Of a stretch of 64,000 bases of DNA, positions 43,935-52,222 are shown piece after piece; position 1 is the stretch's first letter; each line of letters opens with the position of its first letter. The notes under the pieces were generated by a model. That model had not been told where the DNA came from. It saw only the letters and a list, made by a program, of their open reading frames with translations, and did not search any database. Origin of the DNA: Clostridia bacterium (lineage in GTDB: Bacteria; Bacillota; Clostridia; Oscillospirales; CAG-272); the NCBI GenBank assembly GCA_017631085.1, contig JAGBTY010000017.1:1-64000 (forward strand), given 5' to 3'. Position numbers and translations under genes: made by a program.

Positions 43935-43982
43935 GGAAACTTTTTGAAAAAAGTTTCCATACCTTCAAAAACTTCTTGAAGA
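43935..43982. repeat. Dispersed palindromic repeat, copy E
   Basis: GGAAAC (43935-43940) and GTTTCC (43953-43958) form the hairpin, with the tail CCTTCAAAAACTTCTTGAAG. It lies between the thrS T-box terminator and thrS, in the same plus-strand orientation as copies A and B. Confidence 0.65.
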
Positions 43983-44066
43983 CATAATTATATCAACCAC
44001 ACAGCAAAAAAATATTATAAAAATTATTTATAGCTTTCCGACATAAAAGAAAAAAAGGAGAAAAAA

Positions 44067-46010
44067 ATGAAGATCAGATTTTCAGAACAGACAATCGAAA
44101 AAAACGAGCCGATAACAGTATACGATGCGGCAGCAGAGGCAGGAATAATAAGCCGCGCGGTACTTGCCGCAAAGGTAAACGGCAATGTCGTTGCTCTTAA
44201 TACAGTTATTAACGGTGACTGTGACGTAGAGCTTCTTACCTTTGAGAACGAGGAAGGACGTCATGTTTTCCGTCACTCTGCTTCCCACATTCTCGCACAG
44301 GCGGTAAAGAGACTTTACCCTGAAGTAAAGCTTACCATAGGACCTGCTATTGAAAACGGATTTTATTACGACTTTGACAGCGAAATTTCCTTCTCTCCCG
44401 ATATTCTCGCAAATATTGAGAACGAAATGAAAAAGATAGTCAAAGAAAATCTTAAGATAGAACGATTCGAGCTTCCGAGAGAGGAAGCTATAAAGCTTAT
44501 GACCGAAAAGAACGAGCCTTATAAGGTACAGCTCATAGAGGAGCTTCCCGATGACGCGGTCATCAGCTTCTATACGCAGGGCGAGTTTACCGACCTCTGC
44601 GCAGGACCTCACCTCTTCTCTACGGGTGCAGTAAAGGCTATCAAGCTTACACAGTGCACGGGTGCTTATTGGAAGGGAGACCAGAAAAATAAAATGCTCC
44701 AGAGAGTTTACGGTACGGCATTCCCCACCAAAGACGAGCTTAAAGCTCACCTCGAACGTATAGAAGAAGCGAAAAAACGCGACCACAACAAGATAGGAAG
44801 AGACCTTGAATACTTCACGACAGTCGATAGCATCGGTCAGGGTCTTCCCATTATGCTCCCCAAGGGTTCAAGAGTCATTCAGACACTTCAGAGATGGGTA
44901 GAAGACACTGAAAGACGCCGCGGATATCTTCTTACAAAAACTCCTCTTATGGCAAAGAGAGAGCTTTATAAGATATCGGGACACTGGGATCACTACCTCG
45001 ACGGAATGTTCGTCCTTGGCGATCCCCACGATGAAACAAAAGAATGCTTCGCGCTTCGTCCTATGACCTGCCCCTTCCAGTATCAGGTATTTCTGAATAA
45101 AAAGCGCTCCTACCGCGATCTTCCCATGAGACTTGGCGAGACTTCTACCCTCTTCCGTAATGAAGATAGCGGAGAGATGCACGGTCTTATCCGTGTCCGT
45201 CAGTTTACAATTTCCGAAGGACACCTTGTTCTCCGCCCCGAACAGCTTGCAGAAGAATTCGGAGGCTGTCTCGAGCTTGCCAAATACTGTCTTGAGTCGG
45301 TAGGTCTTTGGGAGGACTGCTATTTCAGATTCTCACAGTGGGATCCCGCAAGAACAGACAAGTACGAAGGAACTCCCGAACAATGGAACGAAGCACAGTC
45401 CATCATGGGAGAGCTTCTCGATAAGTACCTTGGCGAAGGAAATTACACCATAGGGATCGATGAAGCGGCATTCTACGGACCGAAGCTTGATATTCAGATG
45501 AGAAACGTACACGGCAAGGAGGATACCCTCGTAACAATTCAGATCGACATGCTTCTCGCGAAGAAATTCGGTATGGAATACGTTGACTCTGACAACACCC
45601 TCAAAACTCCTTATATTATCCACAGAACTTCTCTTGGTTGCTATGAAAGAACTCTTGCACTCCTTCTTGAAAAATATGCAGGAGCACTTCCCCTCTGGAT
45701 GGCTCCCGAACAGGTAAGAATTCTTCCCATCGGCGATGAGCAGGTTGAATATGCAAAGAAGGTAGCTGCAAAGCTTGAAGAAGAAAACGTACTTGTTACG
45801 GTCGATTCAAGAAACGAAAAGATCGGCTATAAGATCCGCGCAGCACAGCTCGATAAGGTTCCCTTCATGCTCGTTATCGGAGAAAAGGAGCAAACCGATG
45901 GTGCTGTTGCAGTAAGAGCACGCAAAGCAGGAGACATGGGTGTTATGTCAGCAGAAGACTTCAAGGCACTTGTTAGCGAGAAGATCAAATCCAAGGATCT
46001 CGAAATATAA
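44067..46010 (+). CDS. thrS: Threonyl-tRNA synthetase
   Basis: A 647-residue class II synthetase. Order: TGS domain (1-60), the editing SAD domain (about 65-230; HSASHILAQAV with the conserved HxxxH), the catalytic core from about 250 with motif 2 (RLGETSTLFRNEDSGEMHGL) and the zinc site Cys in MTCPFQYQVF plus two His, and the anticodon-binding domain with VRILPIGDEQ. The length is typical. AAGGAG precedes the ATG. Expression is controlled by the T-box just upstream. Confidence 0.95.
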   Translation: MKIRFSEQTIEKNEPITVYDAAAEAGIISRAVLAAKVNGNVVALNTVINGDCDVELLTFENEEGRHVFRHSASHILAQAVKRLYPEVKLTIGPAIENGFYYDFDSEISFSPDILANIENEMKKIVKENLKIERFELPREEAIKLMTEKNEPYKVQLIEELPDDAVISFYTQGEFTDLCAGPHLFSTGAVKAIKLTQCTGAYWKGDQKNKMLQRVYGTAFPTKDELKAHLERIEEAKKRDHNKIGRDLEYFTTVDSIGQGLPIMLPKGSRVIQTLQRWVEDTERRRGYLLTKTPLMAKRELYKISGHWDHYLDGMFVLGDPHDETKECFALRPMTCPFQYQVFLNKKRSYRDLPMRLGETSTLFRNEDSGEMHGLIRVRQFTISEGHLVLRPEQLAEEFGGCLELAKYCLESVGLWEDCYFRFSQWDPARTDKYEGTPEQWNEAQSIMGELLDKYLGEGNYTIGIDEAAFYGPKLDIQMRNVHGKEDTLVTIQIDMLLAKKFGMEYVDSDNTLKTPYIIHRTSLGCYERTLALLLEKYAGALPLWMAPEQVRILPIGDEQVEYAKKVAAKLEEENVLVTVDSRNEKIGYKIRAAQLDKVPFMLVIGEKEQTDGAVAVRARKAGDMGVMSAEDFKALVSEKIKSKDLEI

Positions 46011-46073
46011 TCAAGCCAAGCATTCATTGTTTGTTCATAATTTTCTAACTTATACAACCCGAAAGGACAAAAA

Positions 46074-47936
46074 ATGTCACTAATCACACAGGTAGCCGTT
46101 ATAGGTGCAGGTCATGCGGGAATAGAGGCGGCGCTCGCCGCCGCCCGTATGGGTTGCGATACCGTATTATTTACCATGTCCCTTGAATCCATTGCAAATA
46201 TGCCATGCAACCCCTCAATAGGTGGCACAGGTAAGGGACATCTCGTGTACGAAATAGATGCTCTCGGTGGAGAAATGGGACGTGTGGCAGATCTTGTTAC
46301 GCTTCAGTCAAGAACGCTTAATCTCGGAAAAGGCGCAGCAGTTCATTCCAAAAGGATCCAGGCAGACCGAAAGGCATATCACCGCTTGATGAAGAATGTG
46401 CTCGAAACCACCGACAATCTACGCCTAATTCAAGCAGAGATCGTAGATGTCAGCGTGGAAAATGGCCGTGTCACATCGGTAACGACCAAGCTCGGTGAAA
46501 AATGGGAGTGCAAAGCCGTCATAGTTTGCGCGGGGACCTATCTTGAAAGCCGAATATTTATCGGAGACGTCAACTACGAAAGCGGTCCGGACGGATTTCT
46601 CGCGTCAAAAGGACTTTCTGCCTCTCTTGAACAGATCGGTGTAAAGCTCATGAGATTTAAAACAGGAACTCCTTCCAGAGTAAATCGCCGAACCATAGAT
46701 TTTTCACAACTTGAACGCCAGGACGGCGAGGAACGTATAACTCCCTATTCTTCCCTTACTGAAGACGGTTTTTTTGATAATCTTAAGCAACTTCCTTGCC
46801 ATATCGTATACACAAATTCCGAAACACATAGAATAATAAGAGAAAATATTACCCGATCTGCGCTTTATTCGGGACAAATACACGGGACAGGCCCAAGATA
46901 CTGTCCTTCAATAGAGGACAAGCTCACTCGTTTTGCCGATAAAGAAAGACATCAGCTCTTCGTTGAGCCCGTCGGAGCGGACACCGAGGAGATGTATATT
47001 CAGGGATTTTCCACATCTCTTCCGCTTGACGTTCAATGGAAGATGCTTCGCTCACTTACAGGATTTGAAAACGCTGAAATTATGCGTTACGCCTATGCGA
47101 TCGAGTATGACTGTGCAGATCCAACACAGCTTTTGGCATCTCTCGAATTCAAAAACATTAAAGGCCTTTACGGCGCAGGTCAGTTTAATGGCACTTCAGG
47201 ATACGAAGAAGCCGCCGCACAAGGTCTCATTGCAGGAATTAACGCCGCTTTAGCCCAAAAAGGTCAAGAACCCCTTATTTTAAAGCGTTCAGAAAGTTAT
47301 ATCGGTACGCTCATCGACGATCTTGTAACCAAAGGGACAAACGAACCATACCGTATGATGACCTCTCGCTCTGAATATCGCCTTCTTCTTCGCCAAGACA
47401 ACGCTGACGCACGTCTTTGCGAAAAAGGGTACAAGGCAGGACTTTTGAGCGAAGAGCGTTATAATAATTACTTAGAGAAGCAAAAGCTTGTAAATGAAGA
47501 AATTGAGAGACTAAACACCACTTATATATCGCCAAATCTCCTTAATCCCATTTTGAAGAAACTGGAACTCCCCGAAGCAAATAGCGGTTTTTCTCTTGGA
47601 GATATACTTCGACGTCCTGAATTTACCTATGAAATGCTCGCAGAAATAGACAAATCAAGACCAAATCTACCCCCAAGAGTTATTTTGACCGTGGAGGTTT
47701 CTGTAAAATATGCAGGCTATATAAGCAAACAGCTCAAAGAGGTCGAACGGCGCGAAAAGCTCGACTCAAAACGCATACCAACAGACCTTAATTATATGAG
47801 TATCAAGGGTTTGCGTACAGAAGCCGCGCAAAAACTTGACAAAATAAAACCTTTAACAATAGGACAGGCATCAGGGATCAGCGGTGTAAACCCCGCTGAT
47901 ATTACTGTTTTACTTATTTATTTAGGAATAAAGTGA
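46074..47936 (+). CDS. mnmG: tRNA U34 carboxymethylaminomethyl synthesis enzyme MnmG
   Basis: A 620-residue FAD enzyme which, with MnmE, installs the aminomethyl group on wobble uridine 34. The dinucleotide fold VIGAGHAGIEAALAAARMG opens the protein; CNPSIGGTGKGHLVYEIDALGG, the second glycine motif GLYGAGQFNGTSGYEEAAAQG, and the C-terminal helical domain are all present. Two motifs differ slightly from the common form (GTGKGH for GIAKGH, LNLGKGAAV for LNTSKGPAV), which is a variant and not damage. It opens the mnmG-rsmG-parA-parB block; mnmE is not in the window. Confidence 0.93.
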   Translation: MSLITQVAVIGAGHAGIEAALAAARMGCDTVLFTMSLESIANMPCNPSIGGTGKGHLVYEIDALGGEMGRVADLVTLQSRTLNLGKGAAVHSKRIQADRKAYHRLMKNVLETTDNLRLIQAEIVDVSVENGRVTSVTTKLGEKWECKAVIVCAGTYLESRIFIGDVNYESGPDGFLASKGLSASLEQIGVKLMRFKTGTPSRVNRRTIDFSQLERQDGEERITPYSSLTEDGFFDNLKQLPCHIVYTNSETHRIIRENITRSALYSGQIHGTGPRYCPSIEDKLTRFADKERHQLFVEPVGADTEEMYIQGFSTSLPLDVQWKMLRSLTGFENAEIMRYAYAIEYDCADPTQLLASLEFKNIKGLYGAGQFNGTSGYEEAAAQGLIAGINAALAQKGQEPLILKRSESYIGTLIDDLVTKGTNEPYRMMTSRSEYRLLLRQDNADARLCEKGYKAGLLSEERYNNYLEKQKLVNEEIERLNTTYISPNLLNPILKKLELPEANSGFSLGDILRRPEFTYEMLAEIDKSRPNLPPRVILTVEVSVKYAGYISKQLKEVERREKLDSKRIPTDLNYMSIKGLRTEAAQKLDKIKPLTIGQASGISGVNPADITVLLIYLGIK

Positions 47937-47937
47937 A

Positions 47938-47953
47938 TGTTTCACGTGAAACA
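47938..47953. promoter_or_regulatory. parS centromere site 1
   Basis: TGTTTCACGTGAAACA, a perfect 16-base palindrome equal to the classical bacterial parS consensus bound by ParB. It starts two bases after the mnmG stop. Confidence 0.92.
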
Positions 47954-47993
47954 TTTGCTTTACGACCAATACATCTCAAACAAAGGAGATAAG

Positions 47994-48722
47994 ATGGACA
48001 TTAATCTTTTTACCACCACACTTTCAGATGTTTTGAAAAAGAATGGAATAAGACACCCTACAGGTCTTGAGGCAAGAAAGCTCTATTTTCTCACAGAAAT
48101 AATGTTGAAAACAAACAGCACTATGAATTTGACAGCAATAGTCGAGCCAATAGAGATCCTTGTCAAACATTACGCGGATTGTCTAACCATTTTAAACCTT
48201 ATACCCGAACAGGCAAAGCTGCTTGACGTAGGTTGCGGGGCAGGCTTCCCTTCATTGCCGTTGGCAATATTCCGACCAGACATTTCAATCACAGCCCTTG
48301 ATAGTACTGCAAAGAAGATCGAATACATTAAATCGACCTCAAAAACTCTCGAGCTAGATAACATCACTTGCATCTCTGCTCGCGCCGAAGATCTTGCTCA
48401 CAAAACAGAATTTCGTGAAAAATACGATATAGTAACCGCACGTGCAGTTGCTAACATGCAGGTATTATCCGAACTTTGTATTCCTTTTGTCAAAAAAGGC
48501 GGCAAATTTATCGCTATGAAAGGACAAAAGTGTCACGAGGAGTTCGAGGCGGCGCAAAAAACAATCGAGGTATGCGGCGGCAATCTTTCGTCTTTGGATC
48601 TTATTAAACTTACATATCAAGATATTGACGAAACAAGAGCAATAATCGGAATACAAAAAACAGCAACCACCCCCCTAAAGTATCCAAGACAATACGCAAA
48701 GATAGTCAAATCACCTCTTTAA
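47994..48722 (+). CDS. rsmG: 16S rRNA G527 N7-methyltransferase
   Basis: A 242-residue S-adenosylmethionine-dependent methyltransferase of the RsmG (GidB) family that modifies G527 in 16S rRNA. Motif I is LLDVGCGAGFPSLPLAI (about 70-86), followed by ITALDSTAKKIEYI and the downstream TARAVANMQVLSE. The open frame could begin at 47937, but those codons are a translated parS site; AAGGAGAT before the ATG at 47994 sets the start. Mutants of rsmG in other bacteria show low-level streptomycin resistance. Confidence 0.93.
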   Translation: MDINLFTTTLSDVLKKNGIRHPTGLEARKLYFLTEIMLKTNSTMNLTAIVEPIEILVKHYADCLTILNLIPEQAKLLDVGCGAGFPSLPLAIFRPDISITALDSTAKKIEYIKSTSKTLELDNITCISARAEDLAHKTEFREKYDIVTARAVANMQVLSELCIPFVKKGGKFIAMKGQKCHEEFEAAQKTIEVCGGNLSSLDLIKLTYQDIDETRAIIGIQKTATTPLKYPRQYAKIVKSPL

Positions 48723-48734
48723 AATCAAATATAC

Positions 48735-48767
48735 AAAAAAACGAGCCGAGAAATCGACTCGTTTTTT
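48735..48767 (+). terminator. Terminator after rsmG
   Basis: AAAAAACGAG (48735-48744) pairs with CTCGTTTTTT (48758-48767), with further inner pairs. The T-run leads directly into parS site 2. Confidence 0.75.
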
Positions 48768-48783
48768 TGTTTCACGTGAAACA
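48768..48783. promoter_or_regulatory. parS centromere site 2
   Basis: A second perfect copy of TGTTTCACGTGAAACA, just upstream of the parA promoter. With site 1 it brackets rsmG at a distance of 830 bases, giving ParB two nucleation points. Confidence 0.92.
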
Positions 48784-48812
48784 TTTTGCCGAAAAAAGAT
48801 AGAAAAAAGATA

Positions 48813-48841
48813 TTGCATTTTCTTAAACATTGTGGTATAAT
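48813..48841 (+). promoter_or_regulatory. Promoter of parA-parB
   Basis: TTGCAT (48813-48818), 17 bases, TATAAT (48836-48841), starting 30 bases after parS site 2, so ParB spreading could dampen it. Confidence 0.75.
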
Positions 48842-48892
48842 TAGAGGTAACAAATAATTGCGATAAAATTGTATAAAAGAAAGGAATATAAA

Positions 48893-49654
48893 ATGGGAAA
48901 AATAATTTCTTTCGCAAACCAGAAAGGCGGAGTTGGAAAAACGACCTCCTGTGTCAACATAGCAGCTTCCCTTGGAATTCTTGGCTATAAGGTACTTATC
49001 ATTGACCTTGACCCACAAGGAAACACTACCAGTGGTGTCGGCATATCAAAAAAGGGCCTAAAGGGCTCAACAAAGGAGCTTTTAAGCGGAGAGCTTACAG
49101 CTCGCGATGTTATTACTGAAACTCCCTACGAAAACCTCTCGGTAATTCCTACAAACACTACTCTCGCAGGTGCAGAATTTGACCTTTTTGATTTCGATGA
49201 AAGCGAATGCCGAATGAAAAACGCTCTCTCAGAGATAAAGGACGAATACGATTACATACTTATAGATTGTCCTCCGTCTCTTGGAATGCTTACGATCAAC
49301 GCTTTTACAGCAAGCGACGGTGTTATCGTACCTATGCAGTGCGAATTTTATGCACTTGAGGGTTTGTCACAGCTTATGATAACAATAAACCGTATAAAAC
49401 GCCTTTATAATCCCGACCTTGCAGTAAGCGGAATTATAATTACCATGTATAACTCCAGGCTCTTGCTTTCGATGCAGGTAATAGCCGAGCTCAAAAAGCA
49501 TTATGATGACAAGATATTCGAAACAAAAATATCAAGAAACGTCAAGCTTACAGAAGCTCCGGGATTTGGAAAACCTGTATACTACCATGATAAGAGCTCC
49601 AAAGGAGCAAAAGAGTACATCGAAGTTGCAAAAGAGCTTATAACGCGAATCTGA
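48893..49654 (+). CDS. parA: Chromosome-partitioning ATPase ParA/Soj
   Basis: A 253-residue ParA/MinD-type ATPase that drives origin segregation and, in Bacillus, controls DnaA. The deviant Walker A is NQKGGVGKTTSC (about residues 10-21), the A' and B motifs are DLDPQGN and DYILIDCPPSLGML, and the C-terminal half carries ITMYNSRLLLSMQV. The frame opens eight codons earlier, but AAAGGAA before the ATG at 48893 gives the start. It is followed by a 70-codon ORF and parB. Confidence 0.94.
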   Translation: MGKIISFANQKGGVGKTTSCVNIAASLGILGYKVLIIDLDPQGNTTSGVGISKKGLKGSTKELLSGELTARDVITETPYENLSVIPTNTTLAGAEFDLFDFDESECRMKNALSEIKDEYDYILIDCPPSLGMLTINAFTASDGVIVPMQCEFYALEGLSQLMITINRIKRLYNPDLAVSGIIITMYNSRLLLSMQVIAELKKHYDDKIFETKISRNVKLTEAPGFGKPVYYHDKSSKGAKEYIEVAKELITRI

Positions 49655-49679
49655 TCAAAAAAATTGAGAGGTAAAGATC

Positions 49680-49892
49680 ATGGGAAAAAAGCTATCGGGA
49701 CTTGGCAGAGGACTTGGAGATCTTCTGGAAGATAATACCCCCGAAATACAGACAAATAAGTCTACAGTCATAATCAAAAATGACGGAAAGCCAATCAGAA
49801 TAACGCCAAAAGGAACTGCTCCCATAGAGCCCAAAAGCCTTTATGAGACAAAACCAAAAAACAGAAGCGTTAAGGCAAACTTCAAAAAATAA
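49680..49892 (+). CDS. Small protein with ParB-like ParA-interaction box
   Basis: A 70-residue ORF between parA and parB, 25 and 50 bases from them, in the same direction and with GAGAGGT eight bases before the ATG. Residues 3-19 (KKLSGLGRGLGDLLEDN) match the short basic box at the extreme N-terminus of ParB proteins (GLGRGL..L) that contacts and stimulates ParA. No ParB/Srx, helix-turn-helix or dimer domain follows: the remaining 50 residues are Lys-, Thr- and Pro-rich and look disordered. The adjacent parB product has a degenerate box (GGLGRDFYSIFDDN), so the small ORF is closer to the consensus than parB itself. It could be a partial duplication of the parB 5' end that became a ParA regulator, or a decaying copy. 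Function is inferred only. Confidence 0.65.
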   Translation: MGKKLSGLGRGLGDLLEDNTPEIQTNKSTVIIKNDGKPIRITPKGTAPIEPKSLYETKPKNRSVKANFKK

Positions 49893-49942
49893 TATTTGTG
49901 AACGTTTTGTGAACAGGATTTAAAAGAAAAGAGGAAGCTTAA

Positions 49943-50833
49943 ATGGCAAAGAAAAGCGGAGGACTTGGAAGAGACTTTTACTCCATATTCGACGATAATA
50001 TGTTAGAATCCAAAAAGGGTGCGGCAGAAATGCTTCGCATTGCGGATATAGAGCCCCGTCACGACCAGCCGAGAAAAACATTTGAAAGAGAAGCTCTTGA
50101 AGCTCTGGCAGATTCGATTGCCGCACACGGCGTGCTTCAGCCAATTATAGTTCGAAATAATCCCGTGTCAGAGGGAACTTACGAGATAATTGCAGGTGAG
50201 CGCCGTTGGAGAGCATCAAAAATGGCAGGCCTTAGTGAGATCCCTGCAGTCGTGCTCGACGGAGACGATCTTAAAGCAGCACAGATAGCACTTATCGAAA
50301 ACGTACAGAGAGAAGACCTCAATCCCGTTGAAGAAGCGATGGGCTACGGAGCTCTCATGGATAAATTCGGACTTACACAGGAGCAAGTAGCAAAGCAGGT
50401 GGGAAAGAACCGTTCCACTATAGCAAATATGCTTCGTCTGCTCGATCTCCCAGACGAAGTACTTGAAATGCTTCGAGACGGAGAAATAAGCGCGGGACAC
50501 GCAAGAGCAATACTCGGACTTGAAAACGACGAGCTGATGCTCGACACGGCAAACAAGGTAATAGCACGTTCAATGTCAGTAAGAGAGACCGAAGCTCTTG
50601 TTAAGAGACTCAACGCAGCCGATACAGAGGTCGCAGTCGAAAGAGTACACCCGCAGATACAGGTACACATCAAGGAACTTGAAAGACGAGCTATGTCAAC
50701 CCTTGGCAGAAAGGTCAGAATATCTCGCTCAACTCACAAAAAGGTCGTCGAGCTTACCTATGACTGCGATGAGGACCTTGAGGCACTACTCAAACACCTT
50801 TGCGGTGAAAATATTTTCAACGAAGCTGAATAA
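49943..50833 (+). CDS. parB: Chromosome-partitioning protein ParB/Spo0J
   Basis: A 296-residue CTP-dependent clamp that loads at parS and organises the origin region. Domains: N-terminal ParA box (degenerate: GGLGRDFYSIFDDN), CTPase/Srx domain with ADIEPRHDQPRKTF, the GERRWRA CTP-binding motif and ENVQREDLNPVEEA, then the parS-reading helix-turn-helix (LTQEQVAKQVGKNRSTIANM) and a C-terminal dimer region. The two parS sites upstream are its expected targets. GAGGAAG lies before the ATG. Confidence 0.94.
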   Translation: MAKKSGGLGRDFYSIFDDNMLESKKGAAEMLRIADIEPRHDQPRKTFEREALEALADSIAAHGVLQPIIVRNNPVSEGTYEIIAGERRWRASKMAGLSEIPAVVLDGDDLKAAQIALIENVQREDLNPVEEAMGYGALMDKFGLTQEQVAKQVGKNRSTIANMLRLLDLPDEVLEMLRDGEISAGHARAILGLENDELMLDTANKVIARSMSVRETEALVKRLNAADTEVAVERVHPQIQVHIKELERRAMSTLGRKVRISRSTHKKVVELTYDCDEDLEALLKHLCGENIFNEAE

Positions 50834-50869
50834 TAATTTACATATTTTTCCAAAAGAGAGGACGCAAAA

Positions 50870-52150
50870 ATGTTAGATATTAAATATATTAAAGAAAATC
50901 CCGATGAAGTAATTGCGAGACTTGCAAAGAAGGGCAAGGACGCAAAGGAAGAAATAGCGCAGATACTTGCTCTCGACACCGAGAGAAGAAATCTTATTGC
51001 CGAGACAGAGGCTATAAAGGCTGAACAGAACAAAACAAACAAGCAGATCCCTATATTTAAAAAAGAGGGAAAGGATGTAAACGCTCTCTTTGCGCAAATG
51101 AAAGAGCTTTCCGCAAAAACCAAAGAGATAGACGCGCGTCTTAAAGAGGTAGAAACACAGTTCACCTCTGTAATGCTTGGACTTCCTAATCTTCCCGACG
51201 AGGATCTTCTCCCCGGCGGAAAAGAAAACAACGAGCCTCTCCGCTTCTTTGGTGAGCCTCACAAGTTTGATTTTGAGCCCAAAAATCACGTTGACCTTTG
51301 CACCGATCTCGGTCTTATCGATTACAAGAGAGGAACAAAACTTTCGGGCGCCGGCTTCTGGATATACAGAGGAATGGGCGCAAGACTCGAATGGGCTCTT
51401 CTCAACTATTTTGTAGATACCCACATCGGCAACGGCTACGAGCTGGTGCTCGTACCTCATATGCTCGGCTACGAATGTGGACTTACAGCAGGTCAGTTCC
51501 CGAAATTTGCTGATGACGTATACTGGCTCGAAACTGCAGAGGACGAGAGAAGACGTTTCATGCTCCCTACAGCAGAGACAGCGCTCGTATCTCTCCACAG
51601 AGACGAGATACTCACAGAAGAGGACCTTCCTCGTAAATATATAAGCTATACACCTTGCTTCAGACGTGAGGCAGGAAGCTACCGTGCGGACGAAAGAGGA
51701 ATGGTAAGAGGTCACCAGTTCAACAAGGTAGAAATGGTACAGTACACACTTCCCGAAAAGAGCGATGAAGCATTCGAAGAGCTGGTCGCAAACGCAGAAA
51801 ATCTCGTTAAGGGCCTTGGCTTCCACTTCAGAACAGTTAAGCTTGCCGCAGAAGATTGCTCGGCTTCCATGGCTCGTACCTACGACATTGAAATAAACAT
51901 TCCTTCCATGAACGGCTACAAGGAAGTTTCTTCCGTATCCAACGCACGCGACTATCAGGCAAGACGCGGTATGATGAAGGTAAGACGCGAGAACGGAAAA
52001 ACCGAATTCGTTCATACTCTCAACGGTTCGGGACTTGCAACCAGCCGTATCCTTCCCGCGCTCGTTGAGCAAAATCAGCAGGCAGACGGCTCTGTAATAG
52101 TACCTGAAGTACTTCGCAAATACGTAGGCGTTGACATCATAAAGAAATAA
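50870..52150 (+). CDS. serS: Seryl-tRNA synthetase
   Basis: A 426-residue class II synthetase. The N-terminal 100 residues form the long antiparallel coiled coil that grips tRNA-Ser. The core shows motif 2 (CFRREAGSYRADERGMVRGHQF), the serine pocket and motif 3 (LNGSGLATSRILPALVEQNQ). The length is standard. GAGAGGA lies nine bases before the ATG; 36 bases after parB, it may be part of the same transcript. A hairpin follows. Confidence 0.96.
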   Translation: MLDIKYIKENPDEVIARLAKKGKDAKEEIAQILALDTERRNLIAETEAIKAEQNKTNKQIPIFKKEGKDVNALFAQMKELSAKTKEIDARLKEVETQFTSVMLGLPNLPDEDLLPGGKENNEPLRFFGEPHKFDFEPKNHVDLCTDLGLIDYKRGTKLSGAGFWIYRGMGARLEWALLNYFVDTHIGNGYELVLVPHMLGYECGLTAGQFPKFADDVYWLETAEDERRRFMLPTAETALVSLHRDEILTEEDLPRKYISYTPCFRREAGSYRADERGMVRGHQFNKVEMVQYTLPEKSDEAFEELVANAENLVKGLGFHFRTVKLAAEDCSASMARTYDIEINIPSMNGYKEVSSVSNARDYQARRGMMKVRRENGKTEFVHTLNGSGLATSRILPALVEQNQQADGSVIVPEVLRKYVGVDIIKK

Positions 52151-52158
52151 ATCTGTTT

Positions 52159-52194
52159 TCTGTGGCTGTGACTTTTTCGGTCTACAGCCACAGA
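52159..52194 (+). terminator. Hairpin after serS
   Basis: A perfect 11-bp stem (TCTGTGGCTGT / ACAGCCACAGA) with a 14-base loop. The sequence after it is only moderately T-rich (CTTTAATAACC), so termination may be weak. Confidence 0.6.
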
Positions 52195-52222
52195 CTTTAA
52201 TAACCTTTAATAAGGAGTTTAT

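Noticed and set aside
47937..47993. N-terminal extension of RsmG starting MFHVKH
   Set aside because: The extra codons are the parS palindrome read in frame; the Shine-Dalgarno sequence belongs to the ATG at 47994.
50873..52072. 399-codon open frame antisense to serS
   Set aside because: Shadow frame: serS is complete and certain, and the antisense product has the Cys/Tyr/Ser-rich composition of a reverse translation.
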